Source of the DNA: Bifidobacterium sp. ESL0745 | GTDB taxonomy: Bacteria; Actinomycetota; Actinomycetes; Actinomycetales; Bifidobacteriaceae | DNA length: 64,000 nt | Reading direction: 5' to 3' | Assembly: GCF_029433335.1 (NCBI RefSeq) | Contig: NZ_JAQTHX010000001.1 | Coordinates: 1,612,001-1,676,000 of the forward strand | In this document: piece after piece, positions 7,277 through 18,532 of the stretch | How positions within the stretch are numbered: position 1 is the first letter of the stretch | How the letters are laid out: every line of letters begins with the position of its first letter | Position numbers and translations under genes: made by a program | The notes under the pieces: model-generated | The model's input: only the letters and a program-made list of their open reading frames with translations | Told to the model about the DNA's origin: nothing | Database searches by the model: none

Positions 7277-9730
7277 ATGCTACGCAAAAGGGTCGTGTCC
7301 GCGCTGCTGTGCGCCGCCGCCGCGCTCGCATGCCTCGCCCCCATGCCCACGACCATGGCGGGCCAACCCGACCCGGCCACGGACACGCCAACATCCACGT
7401 CCACACCGGCATCCTCGAAACCGAAGAAAACCCGGAACGCTTCCGACACCGGCAAACAGTCCACACCTGCTCCCTCCTCCCCGTCGACGGCGAAAACCCC
7501 AAGCACCTCTGATACCGGCAAGCAGACTGCGGTCGGCAAAACCGGAACAGGACAATCCGAACTTCCAGGGAAACAATCACAGACGCCGACACAGCAGCCG
7601 ACGGTCGGCCCGCAGGACAACACCTGTACACCTTTGACCCGCACCTGGAATGGCAGCGATCACGGCGGCTCCTCTGGCGACACCATCAACTGGAACATCA
7701 CCACCGACTGCAAGATGACCATCACCAGCGGTACCCTCAGCCAAAACTACAACGCAACCGACCTGCCATGGCAACAGACCACGTATAAAACCCAGATAAC
7801 TGAACTCACTGCTCAGAACCTCACTCTAGGCGTCTACTTTAACAGCATGGCCAGCTGGTTCAGCGGCATGACCTCCCTCGCCACCATTACCATCCCCGAC
7901 CTGGACATCACCCACCTCGACGGATCCACAGGGATGAACGGAATATTTGCAGGCTGCACGGACCTCACCACCATGAAAATGGAAGGTTGGCAGACCAATC
8001 AAGACACCTACAAGCTAATCCCAACAGCCATCAGGACCTCACCAATCAAAACCGAACCAATTGTCACCACCGTCGACCTCGCTCGACTGAACACCGGCAA
8101 TGCCACCAGCATCTCCAAGATGTTTGCCACTGATAACCTCATAGAAGGGCCGTCGGCTACGGACTGGGACCTCACCGGCTGGACACTGCCCAACGTCAGC
8201 AGCTCGGATGGATCGACTTCAGCTACAGCATTGTTTTCTGGTAACTCTAATGTCAAGCGCATCACCGCCACCGATTGGCACTACCGGTGCGACGGAATCA
8301 GTCTCAATAATATGTTCTACAACTGCACGAATCTTGAGACCGTCAACCTCAGTCACCTTGTCACCAGCCACAACAACAGTCTACACAGCTTCTTCGCGGG
8401 CTGTCCCAACCTCGCCAGCCTTGACCTCAGCGGTTGGGACACTAGCAACGTCTACAACATGGAATACATGTTTCAAGGCTGTGCGAAACTGGAGAGTCTG
8501 AACCTGTCCGACTGGGACACCAGCAATGTCATCACTATGCCATCTATGTTTAACGGTGACACCAAACTTTCCGACCTGGACATGAGCAACTGGAACATCA
8601 GCAAGCTGAACAGAAACAGTACGAACAACATGTTCACGGGATGTTCGAGCCTGAAAACCCTGAAAATGAAAAACTGGACAATCAGCGATAGCATCGTCAC
8701 AAACCACACACTGGCGAAGGCCATAGCCAGCGCGCCCGCTGCGACCAAAGCCGACCTCGAAAAGCTGGACGTTGGCACAGCCACCTCTTTACTCGACATG
8801 TTTGCCAACACCAGTACGGGATCTACAATCACGGATTGGGACCTCACTGGCTGGAACCTCCGCAACGTCACTGATGCCAGTAACCTGTTTGAGGGAAACC
8901 AGACCGTCACGCATGTCACCGCTACTGATTGGTCTTATGGCTCTAGTGTTGAAACCAGCATCAGAGGCATGTTCAACGACTGCGTCAATCTCGAATCTGC
9001 CGACCTCACCAACCTTGCCACTAACAACGTCACCGACATGAGCTACATGTTCCAAAACTGCTCCAGCCTCACCAGCCTCGACCTCAGCAGCTTCAACATC
9101 GGTAGCAGCACCTCTATAGACTACATATTGTACGGCTGTAATGGGATCACGCAGCTGCGTTTGGGCCCGGACGAGGACAAATTGACGCCGCAAGTGCAGA
9201 GCGGTGTATTCACCACGGGCCGCGCAGCGATCGTCATGGTCGAGGGACGACAGACCGGTGACGGGAACCAGTACTCCTTCTACTCAGACAAAACCCCCGA
9301 AAACGTCTATCAGGTAAGCGCAGCGACTTGGTTCAAGGTCGCCGACAGGGGCATCCGGTACGGGCGTCCCACCGATACCGGATTCTTCCCGCCGGCATGC
9401 GTCAATTGGGACAACAAACCGACAGGCACCTGCACCGTCGCGGGATCGGACGGGATGACGGTGCCTGCGAACCAGAAGCTCAAGGACTGGAAGTCCATCG
9501 ACGGCAGCACCACCTACATACCCGGCGGCACCGTATCGATGCCCACCACTGCGCGTTTCATCACCGTCGAACCGGAATGGGAAGTACAAGTGACGCCGGT
9601 GTCCTCGCTGCCCTTCACCGGCGGCAGGCACTGGATGCTCGCCGGGATGCTGCTGCTCGGAGCCTCCCTGCTCGCACTGACCGCGACCGCCACTCTCCGC
9701 GACCACCAACGCAACAGCCACTCCTTATAA
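7277..9730 (+). CDS. BspA-family leucine-rich surface protein with LPXTG anchor
   Basis: An 817-residue cell-wall-anchored protein, probably adhesive. I chose the ATG at 7277 (MLRKRVVSALLCAAAALACL) because the signal peptide begins there and GGGGAG lies upstream; a TTG at 7247 in frame is less likely. The signal peptide ends near residue 28, followed by a Ser/Thr/Pro linker to about residue 115. The body is DUF285-type LRRs with the signature 'MSxMFxxCxxLxxLDLSxWDTSNVTxM', seen as MEYMFQGCAKLESLNLSDWD and related repeats. Two segments (about 265-370 and 490-600) are clearly similar to each other, an internal duplication. The tail LPFTGG, a hydrophobic helix and LRDHQRNSHSL form a class A sortase signal. 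It faces away from the internalin-like gene. Confidence 0.88.
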   Translation: MLRKRVVSALLCAAAALACLAPMPTTMAGQPDPATDTPTSTSTPASSKPKKTRNASDTGKQSTPAPSSPSTAKTPSTSDTGKQTAVGKTGTGQSELPGKQSQTPTQQPTVGPQDNTCTPLTRTWNGSDHGGSSGDTINWNITTDCKMTITSGTLSQNYNATDLPWQQTTYKTQITELTAQNLTLGVYFNSMASWFSGMTSLATITIPDLDITHLDGSTGMNGIFAGCTDLTTMKMEGWQTNQDTYKLIPTAIRTSPIKTEPIVTTVDLARLNTGNATSISKMFATDNLIEGPSATDWDLTGWTLPNVSSSDGSTSATALFSGNSNVKRITATDWHYRCDGISLNNMFYNCTNLETVNLSHLVTSHNNSLHSFFAGCPNLASLDLSGWDTSNVYNMEYMFQGCAKLESLNLSDWDTSNVITMPSMFNGDTKLSDLDMSNWNISKLNRNSTNNMFTGCSSLKTLKMKNWTISDSIVTNHTLAKAIASAPAATKADLEKLDVGTATSLLDMFANTSTGSTITDWDLTGWNLRNVTDASNLFEGNQTVTHVTATDWSYGSSVETSIRGMFNDCVNLESADLTNLATNNVTDMSYMFQNCSSLTSLDLSSFNIGSSTSIDYILYGCNGITQLRLGPDEDKLTPQVQSGVFTTGRAAIVMVEGRQTGDGNQYSFYSDKTPENVYQVSAATWFKVADRGIRYGRPTDTGFFPPACVNWDNKPTGTCTVAGSDGMTVPANQKLKDWKSIDGSTTYIPGGTVSMPTTARFITVEPEWEVQVTPVSSLPFTGGRHWMLAGMLLLGASLLALTATATLRDHQRNSHSL

Positions 9731-9808
9731 CGACAGCATAAGATGACAATTCGTTGCTGTGTCGGGATTGTTGACTTTGCACCTTCAATCGTCGCAGCCT
9801 CAATGGTC

Positions 9809-11512
9809 TTATTCCGACCTTGATCGACCGTAAGGCTGACCGGTCAAGTCTTCCAATGTAGCGCGGACCGAAGAATTAACGTCGTGCGGGTCGCCGCCGG
9901 CACGAACACGAGCGGACTCGGCGAGCGCGATGCCGTCCGTATGCTTATCGAGGTTGAAACGGCGAACAACGATGATGCAGATGACGATCGAAAGAGCGTA
10001 CCAGCCAATCATCAACGCCCCCAAACCGTTACACGCCAAAGCGGTCTGCACTTTGCTCGAGGAGTCGAAACCGACGAAGCCCAGAATGGCGCCGACGGCA
10101 ATCGCCGAAAATCCCGAAACCAGCTGACGTAGCCCTGCCTGCATACCGCTGAATGTCGAAGCCCGATATTTGCCCGAAACGACCTGATCGACATCGGCGA
10201 TAAACGGAAAGACAGCCCACGGCAAGTAACCGGAAGGCGCTTTGGCGACGAAGAAAAACAGTGCGCCGGCCACCGCGAATACCGTCCACCATGGCTCTGG
10301 AAGCACCCCGACCAAGCGCCACGCGGCGAAAATCCAGAACAGGCCGATGATACTCACGGCAAAACTCGCCTGATACATGCGTTTCGGGCCGACTTTGATC
10401 ATGGCCGCGCCGAACAGCGGATTCAACGGCACGGTGATGATCCCGGAGCTCAACAGCAGCGAGGCAAAGGCGGCGGATTTGTTCCAGTCGTAGATGACGA
10501 AGAAGACGAAGGTCTGGCTGAACACGTCGCCGGCGGTGAGCATCAGCAGATAAAGCGCCAGATGGCGGCGGAAAATCGCGATGCGCAATGTGCTGACATA
10601 TTCGCGGACCATGACAGCCAAGCGGTGTCTCCAAAGTCTGGCCTCGGCCTGCACCGACGGATGTTCGGGACTGGCGTGCCCGGCAGTCCCCTCGGCCGCA
10701 ACATACTCGCCGAACCCCGCTTCCTCAGGGGTCATCTCCCAAGTGCTTTTCCAGCAGACGAAAACGGCCAGGGCGAAACAAATCGTGATGGCGATGGTGA
10801 AAATCATATATCCCAGCGGCCTGTGCTCGCCGAATACCGAAAGCGTGCCGCCCCCAATCAGCAGGATCAGTGTGCCGGCGGCCCCGGAAATCAGGAGGCG
10901 CACCGTCGAAAGCTTGGTGCGGTCATCGAAACCATAAGCCATCTCGCCGGGCAGCGTGTTGTAGGCCGAGGCGAAAAGCTGGGCAACGCTGACCCAGAGC
11001 ACGTAGACCAAGCAATAAACTGCGAACGGCAGACCAGGGATCCATAGGAGAATGCCGAGCAGAATAAGCGGTGGCACAATCATCAGCGGCAAATGGCGAC
11101 GGCCGAAACGACGGCCAATTGAAAAACGATAAAGGTTATCGCCCAAGATGCCGAATGAAAGTGCCGCCACGCCACTGATAATGGCGCTCAGACCGACCAC
11201 CGATTGCGCCAACGAGATGGACATGCCGCAGAACCGCGTCCAGAAGAGCACCAGATAGGTGCCGATCAGCGTGAGTTGGCCGCCGCCATAAATGTCACCA
11301 ACGCCGTAGCCGATGGCATTGGCCAGCGTGATTGGGTCTTTGCGGGAGTGATGATGCGGGTGAAGGCGAAGGCGGTGCTGACGGGGTTGCGTTTCTTTAG
11401 GTTGCGTTTGCGTAGGCCGTGGTTCCGCTGGGTGTATTTCCATGGGTTGCGATTGCGGAAGTTCCTGCTGACGCTCTTGGTTGTCTCCTCGTCGAGACTG
11501 GATCAAGGTCAC
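9809..11512 (-). CDS. GPH-family sugar:cation symporter (MFS-type)
   Basis: An integral membrane transporter of about 567 residues with about 12 hydrophobic segments. The N-terminal transmembrane motif (ANAIGYGVGDIYGGG) and the loop GDNLYRFSIGRRFGRRHLPL match the glycoside-pentoside-hexuronide symporter family, which imports glycosides or hexuronides with H+ or Na+. The start is uncertain: a GTG at 11512 lies three bases after GGGGAG and a TTG at 11506 lies nine bases after it. Either start gives an odd cytoplasmic tail of about 50 residues rich in Gln, Pro, His and Thr (QTQPKETQPRQ, then HPHHHSRKD) before the first membrane helix. The cytoplasmic loop between helices 6 and 7 is also long. 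The substrate cannot be deduced from sequence. Confidence 0.8.
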   Translation of the reverse strand: MTLIQSRRGDNQERQQELPQSQPMEIHPAEPRPTQTQPKETQPRQHRLRLHPHHHSRKDPITLANAIGYGVGDIYGGGQLTLIGTYLVLFWTRFCGMSISLAQSVVGLSAIISGVAALSFGILGDNLYRFSIGRRFGRRHLPLMIVPPLILLGILLWIPGLPFAVYCLVYVLWVSVAQLFASAYNTLPGEMAYGFDDRTKLSTVRLLISGAAGTLILLIGGGTLSVFGEHRPLGYMIFTIAITICFALAVFVCWKSTWEMTPEEAGFGEYVAAEGTAGHASPEHPSVQAEARLWRHRLAVMVREYVSTLRIAIFRRHLALYLLMLTAGDVFSQTFVFFVIYDWNKSAAFASLLLSSGIITVPLNPLFGAAMIKVGPKRMYQASFAVSIIGLFWIFAAWRLVGVLPEPWWTVFAVAGALFFFVAKAPSGYLPWAVFPFIADVDQVVSGKYRASTFSGMQAGLRQLVSGFSAIAVGAILGFVGFDSSSKVQTALACNGLGALMIGWYALSIVICIIVVRRFNLDKHTDGIALAESARVRAGGDPHDVNSSVRATLEDLTGQPYGRSRSE

Positions 11513-11783
11513 ACGCTCCCCACGTCGGATATCATAAATTCCAACTTTTATAATAGACAAATGGTGTGGCAACGCGCGGTAAAACGCGATATTCCTCAGG
11601 TTTGGTAGGTGGAGACAAAGAAAATAACCGGAAACGCGAAGCGGCCTGCAAACGTTCGTAGGAGACAATCGACATTGGCCGGTGACGTCAATGCCGAAAT
11701 TCCTACGAAAGCCTGCAAGCCGCTTTGTGGATACTACTGCGTTTTATATCCTAGCTTTTCCTATCGGTTCCTATCAGCTCCGA

Positions 11784-13568
11784 TCAGTGACCGAACGGAG
11801 TCAGCGGTTCGATGCGATTGGCCAGGCCGTGCTTCTTCAGCAGCTGGCAAATCGGCACCAGCCCTTCGGAATGATAGGTGCGGGCGAAGGCGTCCACATC
11901 CGCCTGGGTGTGGTTGTCGTCCGGCTCAAGCACCAACTGCTCGACAGGCAGCGGGCGCACGCCGGTGATCTTCACATCGATGACCACCGGGCCGTCCTGC
12001 GGCTTGGCGGCTTCGGCGAACGCCGCGTCGAGCTCGGCGAGCGTGTGGACTTCAAAGCCCTTGGCCCCCAGGCCCGCGGCCGCGTCGGCATAGTTGGCAT
12101 CGATCAGGTCGACGCCGGAATGAGGCTGGCCGTTGTCATCCTGCTCACCGACGATGAAGCCCAGCTGCTCGTTGGTCAGCACGATATTGATAATCGGCTC
12201 ATGATACTTGACCTGCGTCAAAATATCCTGCATGTTCATCGCGAAACCGCCGTCGCCGCTAATAGAGAAGACCTGACGGCCGGGGTAGCTTTCCTGCGCG
12301 CCGATGGCCGCCGGCACAGCGTTGCCCATGGTGGCGTACCATGCCGAGGTCGCGATCTTCTGGGTGGGCTTGACCTTGAGGTAACGATACGACTCGATGG
12401 TCACGTTGCCGACGTCCACCGAGAAGATGGCGTCGTCCTTGGCCATGCGGTTGATGCGGGAGAAAACGGTGTCGATTTCGAGCGGGGTGCGCTCAAGGTC
12501 TTCGCGGGCGGCGAGCCAGTCGACCCAGTTGGCCTGATCCTCGACCAGCACGTCGTAATACGGACGCGAATCGACGGTCGGCGCGACGTCGACCATCGCC
12601 TTCAACGTCTCCTTGGCGTCCGCCACGATGCCCAGGTCGACGTGATGGCGCTTGGCGATGTCGGTCTGCTTGTTGTTGACCTGAATGAACTTCGTATCCG
12701 GATGCACAAAGTACGAGGTGAACGGCATGTTCGTGCCGATAAAGAGGACCGCGTCAGCGCTGGAAGCCGCGTCCACGCCCGGCTTGGAGGCCACGCGACC
12801 GGCGCTGAGGACATACGCCTTCTCGTCTTCCGGCAGCACACCGATGCCCAGCACCGACGACATCATCGGAATCTTCATCTTGTCGGAAAGCGCCTTCAGC
12901 TCGGCGGCGGCGTCCTTGGCTCCGGCGCCGAAGTAAATCAGCGGCTTTTCGGCGTTGTTGAGGATTTCGACGGCCTTGGCCACGTCTTCGGCATCCGGCT
13001 TGAGGCAGGACTTGCCAAGCGTGAAATCGTGCGCGGTGGAATAGACGACGTCATCGATCGGGGTCCAACCCAAGTCCTTGGGGATCACGACCACGGCGAC
13101 GCCGGAGTGCTCGTAGGCCTGGCGAATGGCCTGATCGACCACACTCGGCAGTTGCGCGGCGGTCATCACCGTGCGATCGTACACGGAGACGTCCTCGAAA
13201 ATCGGTGCTTCGTCAATCTCCTGGAAATTATCGGTGTTCATCTTCACCGTCGGCACCTGGGCCACCAGCGCGAGCACTGGAACGTGGTCGTGCTTGGCGT
13301 CGTACAGGCCGTTGAGAAGATGGACGGCACCCGGGCCTGCCGAACCGAAGCACACACCGATCTTACCGGTGAACTTGGCCTCGCCAGCGGCGGCAAGCGC
13401 GCCCGCTTCCTCGTGGCGAACCTGAATGTATTTCATGTTGTCACGCTCGTCATACAGCGCGTTCATGGTCGAATCGAACGATCCTCCCGGAAGACCGAAG
13501 ATATGGGTCACGCCCCAATCCTCAAGTACCTTGATCATCGCGTCTGATGCATTGATTTTGTCAGCCAT
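11784..13568 (-). CDS. pox: Pyruvate oxidase
   Basis: A 594-residue thiamine-diphosphate and FAD enzyme that converts pyruvate, phosphate and O2 to acetyl phosphate, CO2 and H2O2. The start MADKINASDAM at 13568 follows AAAGGGG by six bases. The N-terminal Pyr domain has the cofactor-activating Glu in RHEEAGA (about residue 53) and the family-typical run GKIGVCFGSAGPG. A central FAD domain (about 190-340) precedes the PP domain with the ThDP motif GDGGFAMNMQDI (about residue 440). Length and these motifs match lactobacillar pyruvate oxidase better than acetolactate synthase. It stands alone. In an organism using the fructose-6-phosphate shunt the acetyl phosphate would feed ATP formation when oxygen is present. 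Confidence 0.88.
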   Translation of the reverse strand: MADKINASDAMIKVLEDWGVTHIFGLPGGSFDSTMNALYDERDNMKYIQVRHEEAGALAAAGEAKFTGKIGVCFGSAGPGAVHLLNGLYDAKHDHVPVLALVAQVPTVKMNTDNFQEIDEAPIFEDVSVYDRTVMTAAQLPSVVDQAIRQAYEHSGVAVVVIPKDLGWTPIDDVVYSTAHDFTLGKSCLKPDAEDVAKAVEILNNAEKPLIYFGAGAKDAAAELKALSDKMKIPMMSSVLGIGVLPEDEKAYVLSAGRVASKPGVDAASSADAVLFIGTNMPFTSYFVHPDTKFIQVNNKQTDIAKRHHVDLGIVADAKETLKAMVDVAPTVDSRPYYDVLVEDQANWVDWLAAREDLERTPLEIDTVFSRINRMAKDDAIFSVDVGNVTIESYRYLKVKPTQKIATSAWYATMGNAVPAAIGAQESYPGRQVFSISGDGGFAMNMQDILTQVKYHEPIINIVLTNEQLGFIVGEQDDNGQPHSGVDLIDANYADAAAGLGAKGFEVHTLAELDAAFAEAAKPQDGPVVIDVKITGVRPLPVEQLVLEPDDNHTQADVDAFARTYHSEGLVPICQLLKKHGLANRIEPLTPFGH

Positions 13569-13943
13569 CATCGGCCCCTTTCGCTTCTTTGCCGTTTCTT
13601 GATTCACGATGTCGGGCTGCGTTCGCTGCTGCCTTACGCCATGCCGCCCCGCGCTCGTCATCAAAACGTGAGGCCGTGCAACCGCTTCGTTGGCAAGGAA
13701 TCAACAAACGCTTTCGCATCGGTTGACTCATAGATTAATGCAACTACTTGGTATTTGCACAGACGTCAAAGCATTTTCCAGCCGTAAGCAAATGTGATGT
13801 AACTGACCATGTGATGTTCCTCGCATTAGGTGAGCTTTTGTTAGAAAGGGTTTACAGTGGATTGACTTTACTTTTACCGGCAATGCAACCAAGCGATAAC
13901 AGGGAAGCGAATAAATACGGCGGCTCAATCGACAAGACCGAAC
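13569..13943. other. Gene-free spacer upstream of pyruvate oxidase
   Basis: No gene is supported. The minus strand carries a cre/LacI-like half-palindrome (GCGAAAGCGTTTG around 13707-13720) and a direct repeat ATGTGATGT (around 13791 and 13811), which may be regulatory sites for pox. A partial copy of the downstream terminator arm (AACGTGAGGCCGT) occurs near 13665. Confidence 0.35.
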
Positions 13944-13988
13944 AAAAAACGTGAGGCCGTACCCGTAACGAAACGGGACGGCCTCACG
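13944..13988 (-). terminator. Rho-independent terminator of the PTS cluster
   Basis: GTGAGGCCGT (13951-13960) pairs with ACGGCCTCAC (13978-13987), with an inner CCCGT/ACGGG stem. On the minus strand the hairpin is followed directly by T's (aaaaaa at 13944-13949). It lies about 60 bases after the ptsI stop and ends the leftward PTS transcript. Confidence 0.88.
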
Positions 13989-14049
13989 CCAACATGTCAG
14001 ATGAAAGGTGGTTTGTCTTAAGCGTCAGACTCGCGGAATCAGCCGCAAA

Positions 14050-15668
<1,619 letters not shown>

Positions 15669-15669
<1 letters not shown>

Positions 15670-15929
15670 CACAGATTCTCCTTAAGGAATTGTTCAAACT
15701 CGACGAAAGCGGTGGCTTCATCCTCACCGTCGATGTTTACGGTGATGGTGTCGCCGCACTTGGCGCCGAGTCCCATGACGCCGAAAATGCGCTTGGCATC
15801 AACGGTTTTGTCGCCGTCGGTCAGCGTTATCGAAGACTGATAACTTTGCGCTTTTTCAACGACTTTGCCCGCCGGACGTGCATGCATGCCTTCGGGGTCA
15901 GTTACGGTAAAAGTGAATGAGGTTGCCAT
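15669..15929 (-). CDS. ptsH: PTS phosphocarrier HPr
   Basis: An 86-residue phosphocarrier that relays phosphate from Enzyme I to EIIA. The start MATSFTFTVTDPEG at 15929 has TTAGGAGAATAATT upstream; the longer frame adds ten residues without a ribosome site. The active His16 lies in GMHARPAG. The position aligning with regulatory Ser46 of Bacillus HPr is Arg47 (VDAKRIFGVMGLG, against VNLKSIMGVMSLG), so classical HPr-kinase regulation at that site is not expected. Stop and ptsI start overlap by one base. Confidence 0.94.
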
Positions 15930-16007
15930 AATTATTCTCCTAACGGGAGCCGGTGCCAATATTGGCTTATCAGCGCCAATACCAGAGCCGGCCCGAATGT
16001 GAATCGT

Positions 16008-16742
16008 TCAGTTTTTCGAGACGAAACGGCCCGTGTCGAAACGGAAGCCGGTCGACTGCTCGTACTCGGAAACCATCTGGTTCCAGGAATTCTCGATGTT
16101 GTCGGTGAGCCCGAAGAGGCCGCTACGACCGATGACGTAGATGTCGGGAGCCGCATCGGAAATCATCTTCCAGTGCTTGAGGTTGGTGGAACCATCCATC
16201 TCGATCTCGTAGCTGTAGCCCTTTTCCTCGCGTAGGTGACGAAGTTCGACGATCTTGTCCAGCGTAGATTTGAGGAACGGCTGGCCGGCGAAACCGGGAT
16301 CGATGGTCATGATCATGACGCTGTCGAGCTGGTCGATATAGGACATGATCGCGCTGATCGGCGTCTCCGGGTTAAGTACGACTCCGGCTTTGAGGCCGGC
16401 GTCATGGATCTTCTTGATCAGGCTGAACGCCTTGCCATTGATCACTTCGGAGGGCATGTTGATGCGCTCGCATTTGATTGCGATAAGCTGGTCGACCCAA
16501 AACTCGGCATCGGTCACCATGAGGTGGGCGTCCATCGGCACGTCCGAAATCTTGCGCACCTCTTCAAGGAACCACGGCGACAAAGAAATATTCGGCACGA
16601 AATGACCGTCCATGATGTCGATGTGGTAGGCGTTGACCTTGTCGTTCAGGAACGTGACCTGTTCCTTGAACTGGTCCAAGTCCATCGTCATCAGCGATGG
16701 TGCCAGCTGGATCTTGCGTGTGGTGTTCAATGTCTCTGTCAT
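16008..16742 (-). CDS. alsE: D-allulose-6-phosphate 3-epimerase (Rpe/AlsE family)
   Basis: A 244-residue TIM-barrel epimerase. It matches Escherichia coli AlsE more closely than ribulose-phosphate 3-epimerase: APSLMTMDLDQFKEQ, YHIDIMDGHFVPNISLSPWF, AHLMVTD, INGKAFSLI, VLNPETP and MTIDPGFAGQPFLKS. The metal-binding His and Asp residues of the family (HIDIMDGH, MTIDPGF) are present. It would interconvert allulose 6-phosphate and fructose 6-phosphate in the cytoplasm. It lies between the sugar-specific EIIC and ptsH on the same strand, so the incoming phosphosugar is probably allulose 6-phosphate or a related 2-ketohexose phosphate. That substrate is inference. Confidence 0.85.
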   Translation of the reverse strand: MTETLNTTRKIQLAPSLMTMDLDQFKEQVTFLNDKVNAYHIDIMDGHFVPNISLSPWFLEEVRKISDVPMDAHLMVTDAEFWVDQLIAIKCERINMPSEVINGKAFSLIKKIHDAGLKAGVVLNPETPISAIMSYIDQLDSVMIMTIDPGFAGQPFLKSTLDKIVELRHLREEKGYSYEIEMDGSTNLKHWKMISDAAPDIYVIGRSGLFGLTDNIENSWNQMVSEYEQSTGFRFDTGRFVSKN

Positions 16743-16910
16743 TACTATGTTTATTACCTTCCGATAATGAGACCGGCGCTTTGTTCGACCGCTGGTTGTT
16801 TTGCGACGTGTACCGGCCGGTTACCGGCCACCCGCCATTTGGCTGCGGGCCGGTAACCGACCATGCGACGGCCGACTTACGCCGGCCGACCGCGATTGAC
16901 GATCCGCGGC

Positions 16911-18035
16911 TCAGTTGCTGATCTGGATATCGTCCAGATCGAGCTCTTCCTCTTCCTCGTTGGCACCCGCGGTGATGCCCGCGACTTCCTCCGGGGTGAG
17001 ATTCTTCTTGATGAGCGCGTAGACGACGCCGGTGACCAGGACGTTGGCGGCGATGGCCAAGAGGCCGACCCACCAGTTCTTGCCCATGGTAGGCAGCATC
17101 AGGAAGCCACCGAACGGAACCGTCGCGCCTTCCCCGCCGGTCAGCGACATCAAAATCGCGCCTTCACACACACCACCACAGGCAGCGGCGACGATGCCAC
17201 GGACGATGTCGTTCATGACGATCGGGATGGAGCCCTCGACGATGTTGACCACGCCCATCGGCACGGCGGACTTCAGGGTCTCCACCTCTTCATGCGTGTA
17301 GATGTTCTTGCGGAAGAGCTTGGCGACGAGATAGGCGAAACCGAAACCGATCGGGGTCGCAGTGTTGGTCAGCTGCAGGGCGGTGACCGGACCGTTGATG
17401 CCCTGCGCCTGCAGGGTCAACGCAAAGGCGAATACGGTCTTGTTGATCGGGCCGCCGAAATCGACGATGGACAGGCCGCCGATGACCGCGCCGAGCGCGA
17501 GGTTGGAAGCGCCGTTGAGGCTCTTCAGGAGGTTGGTGAGCCAGTCGGTGAACCACGAAACCGGCGTGCCGATGACGTAGACCATCAACAGGCCGCTCAA
17601 CAGCGATGCAATGAACGGCACGATCAGTGTCGGCATCAGGCCCTTGGCCCAGTTGGGGACCTTGAAATACTTCAAGACCGCGAAGGCGAGCCAGCCGGCG
17701 ATGTAACCGCCGATGATGCCGCCGATGAAGCCGGCGCTGATGGCCACGGCCGCGAGGCCGGTGACGAAACCGGGGGCGATGCCGGGCTTACCGGCAATCG
17801 AGAAGGCGATGCCGACGGCGATGATGACCGGCAGCAGGCCAAGCGCCTTGCCACCCAAGGTCGCGAGCGCCTGGAAGAAATCGAACTTGCCGATGACCAG
17901 CGTGTCCTGCGCCTTGCCGCCGAACGCCATGCCGATGGCGATGATGAAGCCGGCGCCGCACACGATCGGGATCATGTACGAGATGGCGGTCAGCAGGTGA
18001 CCCTTGAAATTAGCTTTTTTCCAAAAATCCTTCAT
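16911..18035 (-). CDS. PTS fructose-type EIIC permease
   Basis: A 374-residue integral membrane permease that moves the sugar across the membrane while EIIB phosphorylates it. The sequence starts MKDFWKKANFKGHLLTAISYMIPIV, the usual opening of fructose-family EIIC, and has about nine to ten hydrophobic segments. The family motif GGPINKTVFAFAL (around 200) and the substrate-site region ATPIGFGFAYLVA and EGSIPIVMND are visible. The ATG at 18035 follows AGGAAAG by seven bases and lies 21 bases after the EIIB stop. The C-terminal tail is very acidic (NEEEEELDLDDIQ). The associated epimerase suggests allulose, but other ketohexoses are possible. Confidence 0.9.
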   Translation of the reverse strand: MKDFWKKANFKGHLLTAISYMIPIVCGAGFIIAIGMAFGGKAQDTLVIGKFDFFQALATLGGKALGLLPVIIAVGIAFSIAGKPGIAPGFVTGLAAVAISAGFIGGIIGGYIAGWLAFAVLKYFKVPNWAKGLMPTLIVPFIASLLSGLLMVYVIGTPVSWFTDWLTNLLKSLNGASNLALGAVIGGLSIVDFGGPINKTVFAFALTLQAQGINGPVTALQLTNTATPIGFGFAYLVAKLFRKNIYTHEEVETLKSAVPMGVVNIVEGSIPIVMNDIVRGIVAAACGGVCEGAILMSLTGGEGATVPFGGFLMLPTMGKNWWVGLLAIAANVLVTGVVYALIKKNLTPEEVAGITAGANEEEEELDLDDIQISN

Positions 18036-18056
18036 AATTGACTTTCCTGATCCCTT

Positions 18057-18368
18057 TTACTTTCCTGCGATCTCATGCATCTTGGCGATGAGCTTCTTCG
18101 GGGACTTGATCGCGGTCTCGGTAGAAACCTTGACGACTTTATGGCCTTTGAAACGCTCTTCGCCGGAAATCTTGACGTCCACCGCGAGGATGGCGATGTC
18201 GGCGTCGTCGATCTCTTCCTGCGTCAAGGCGTTCTCGATGCCGATGGTGCCCTGGGTCTCGATCTTGATCTCGTCCCCGGCGGCCTTGGCGGCGTCCTCG
18301 AGTTTCTGCTGGGCGAGGTAGGTGTGCGCGATACCGATCGTGCACGCGGTCACTCCAACAATCTTCAT
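18057..18368 (-). CDS. PTS fructose-type EIIB
   Basis: A 103-residue cytoplasmic phosphotransfer protein. The phosphorylated Cys9 is in the motif VTACTIGIAHTYLAQ, diagnostic of fructose-family EIIB. The ATG at 18368 has AAGGAGAACAAC upstream. It passes phosphate from EIIA to the sugar bound by EIIC, which is encoded directly downstream. Confidence 0.93.
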   Translation of the reverse strand: MKIVGVTACTIGIAHTYLAQQKLEDAAKAAGDEIKIETQGTIGIENALTQEEIDDADIAILAVDVKISGEERFKGHKVVKVSTETAIKSPKKLIAKMHEIAGK

Positions 18369-18532
18369 GTTGTTCTCCTTGTGATTTCAGCGATCATCGA
18401 TGATGATCATTGATATTGCTTTCTTGATTCGGGCCTTGCTCTGTTGCCCGGCCCTTCAAGTCTTTAAAACCGGTATTCGAACCGCCGGCTAAGGTACATA
18501 ACCCTGCGCTTCGGTTTCCGGTTTCCGGTTTT

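Noticed and set aside
11682-13547. Long plus-strand frame opposite pyruvate oxidase
   Set aside because: It is the antisense shadow of a well-supported gene; it has no motif or ribosome site and arises from codon bias.
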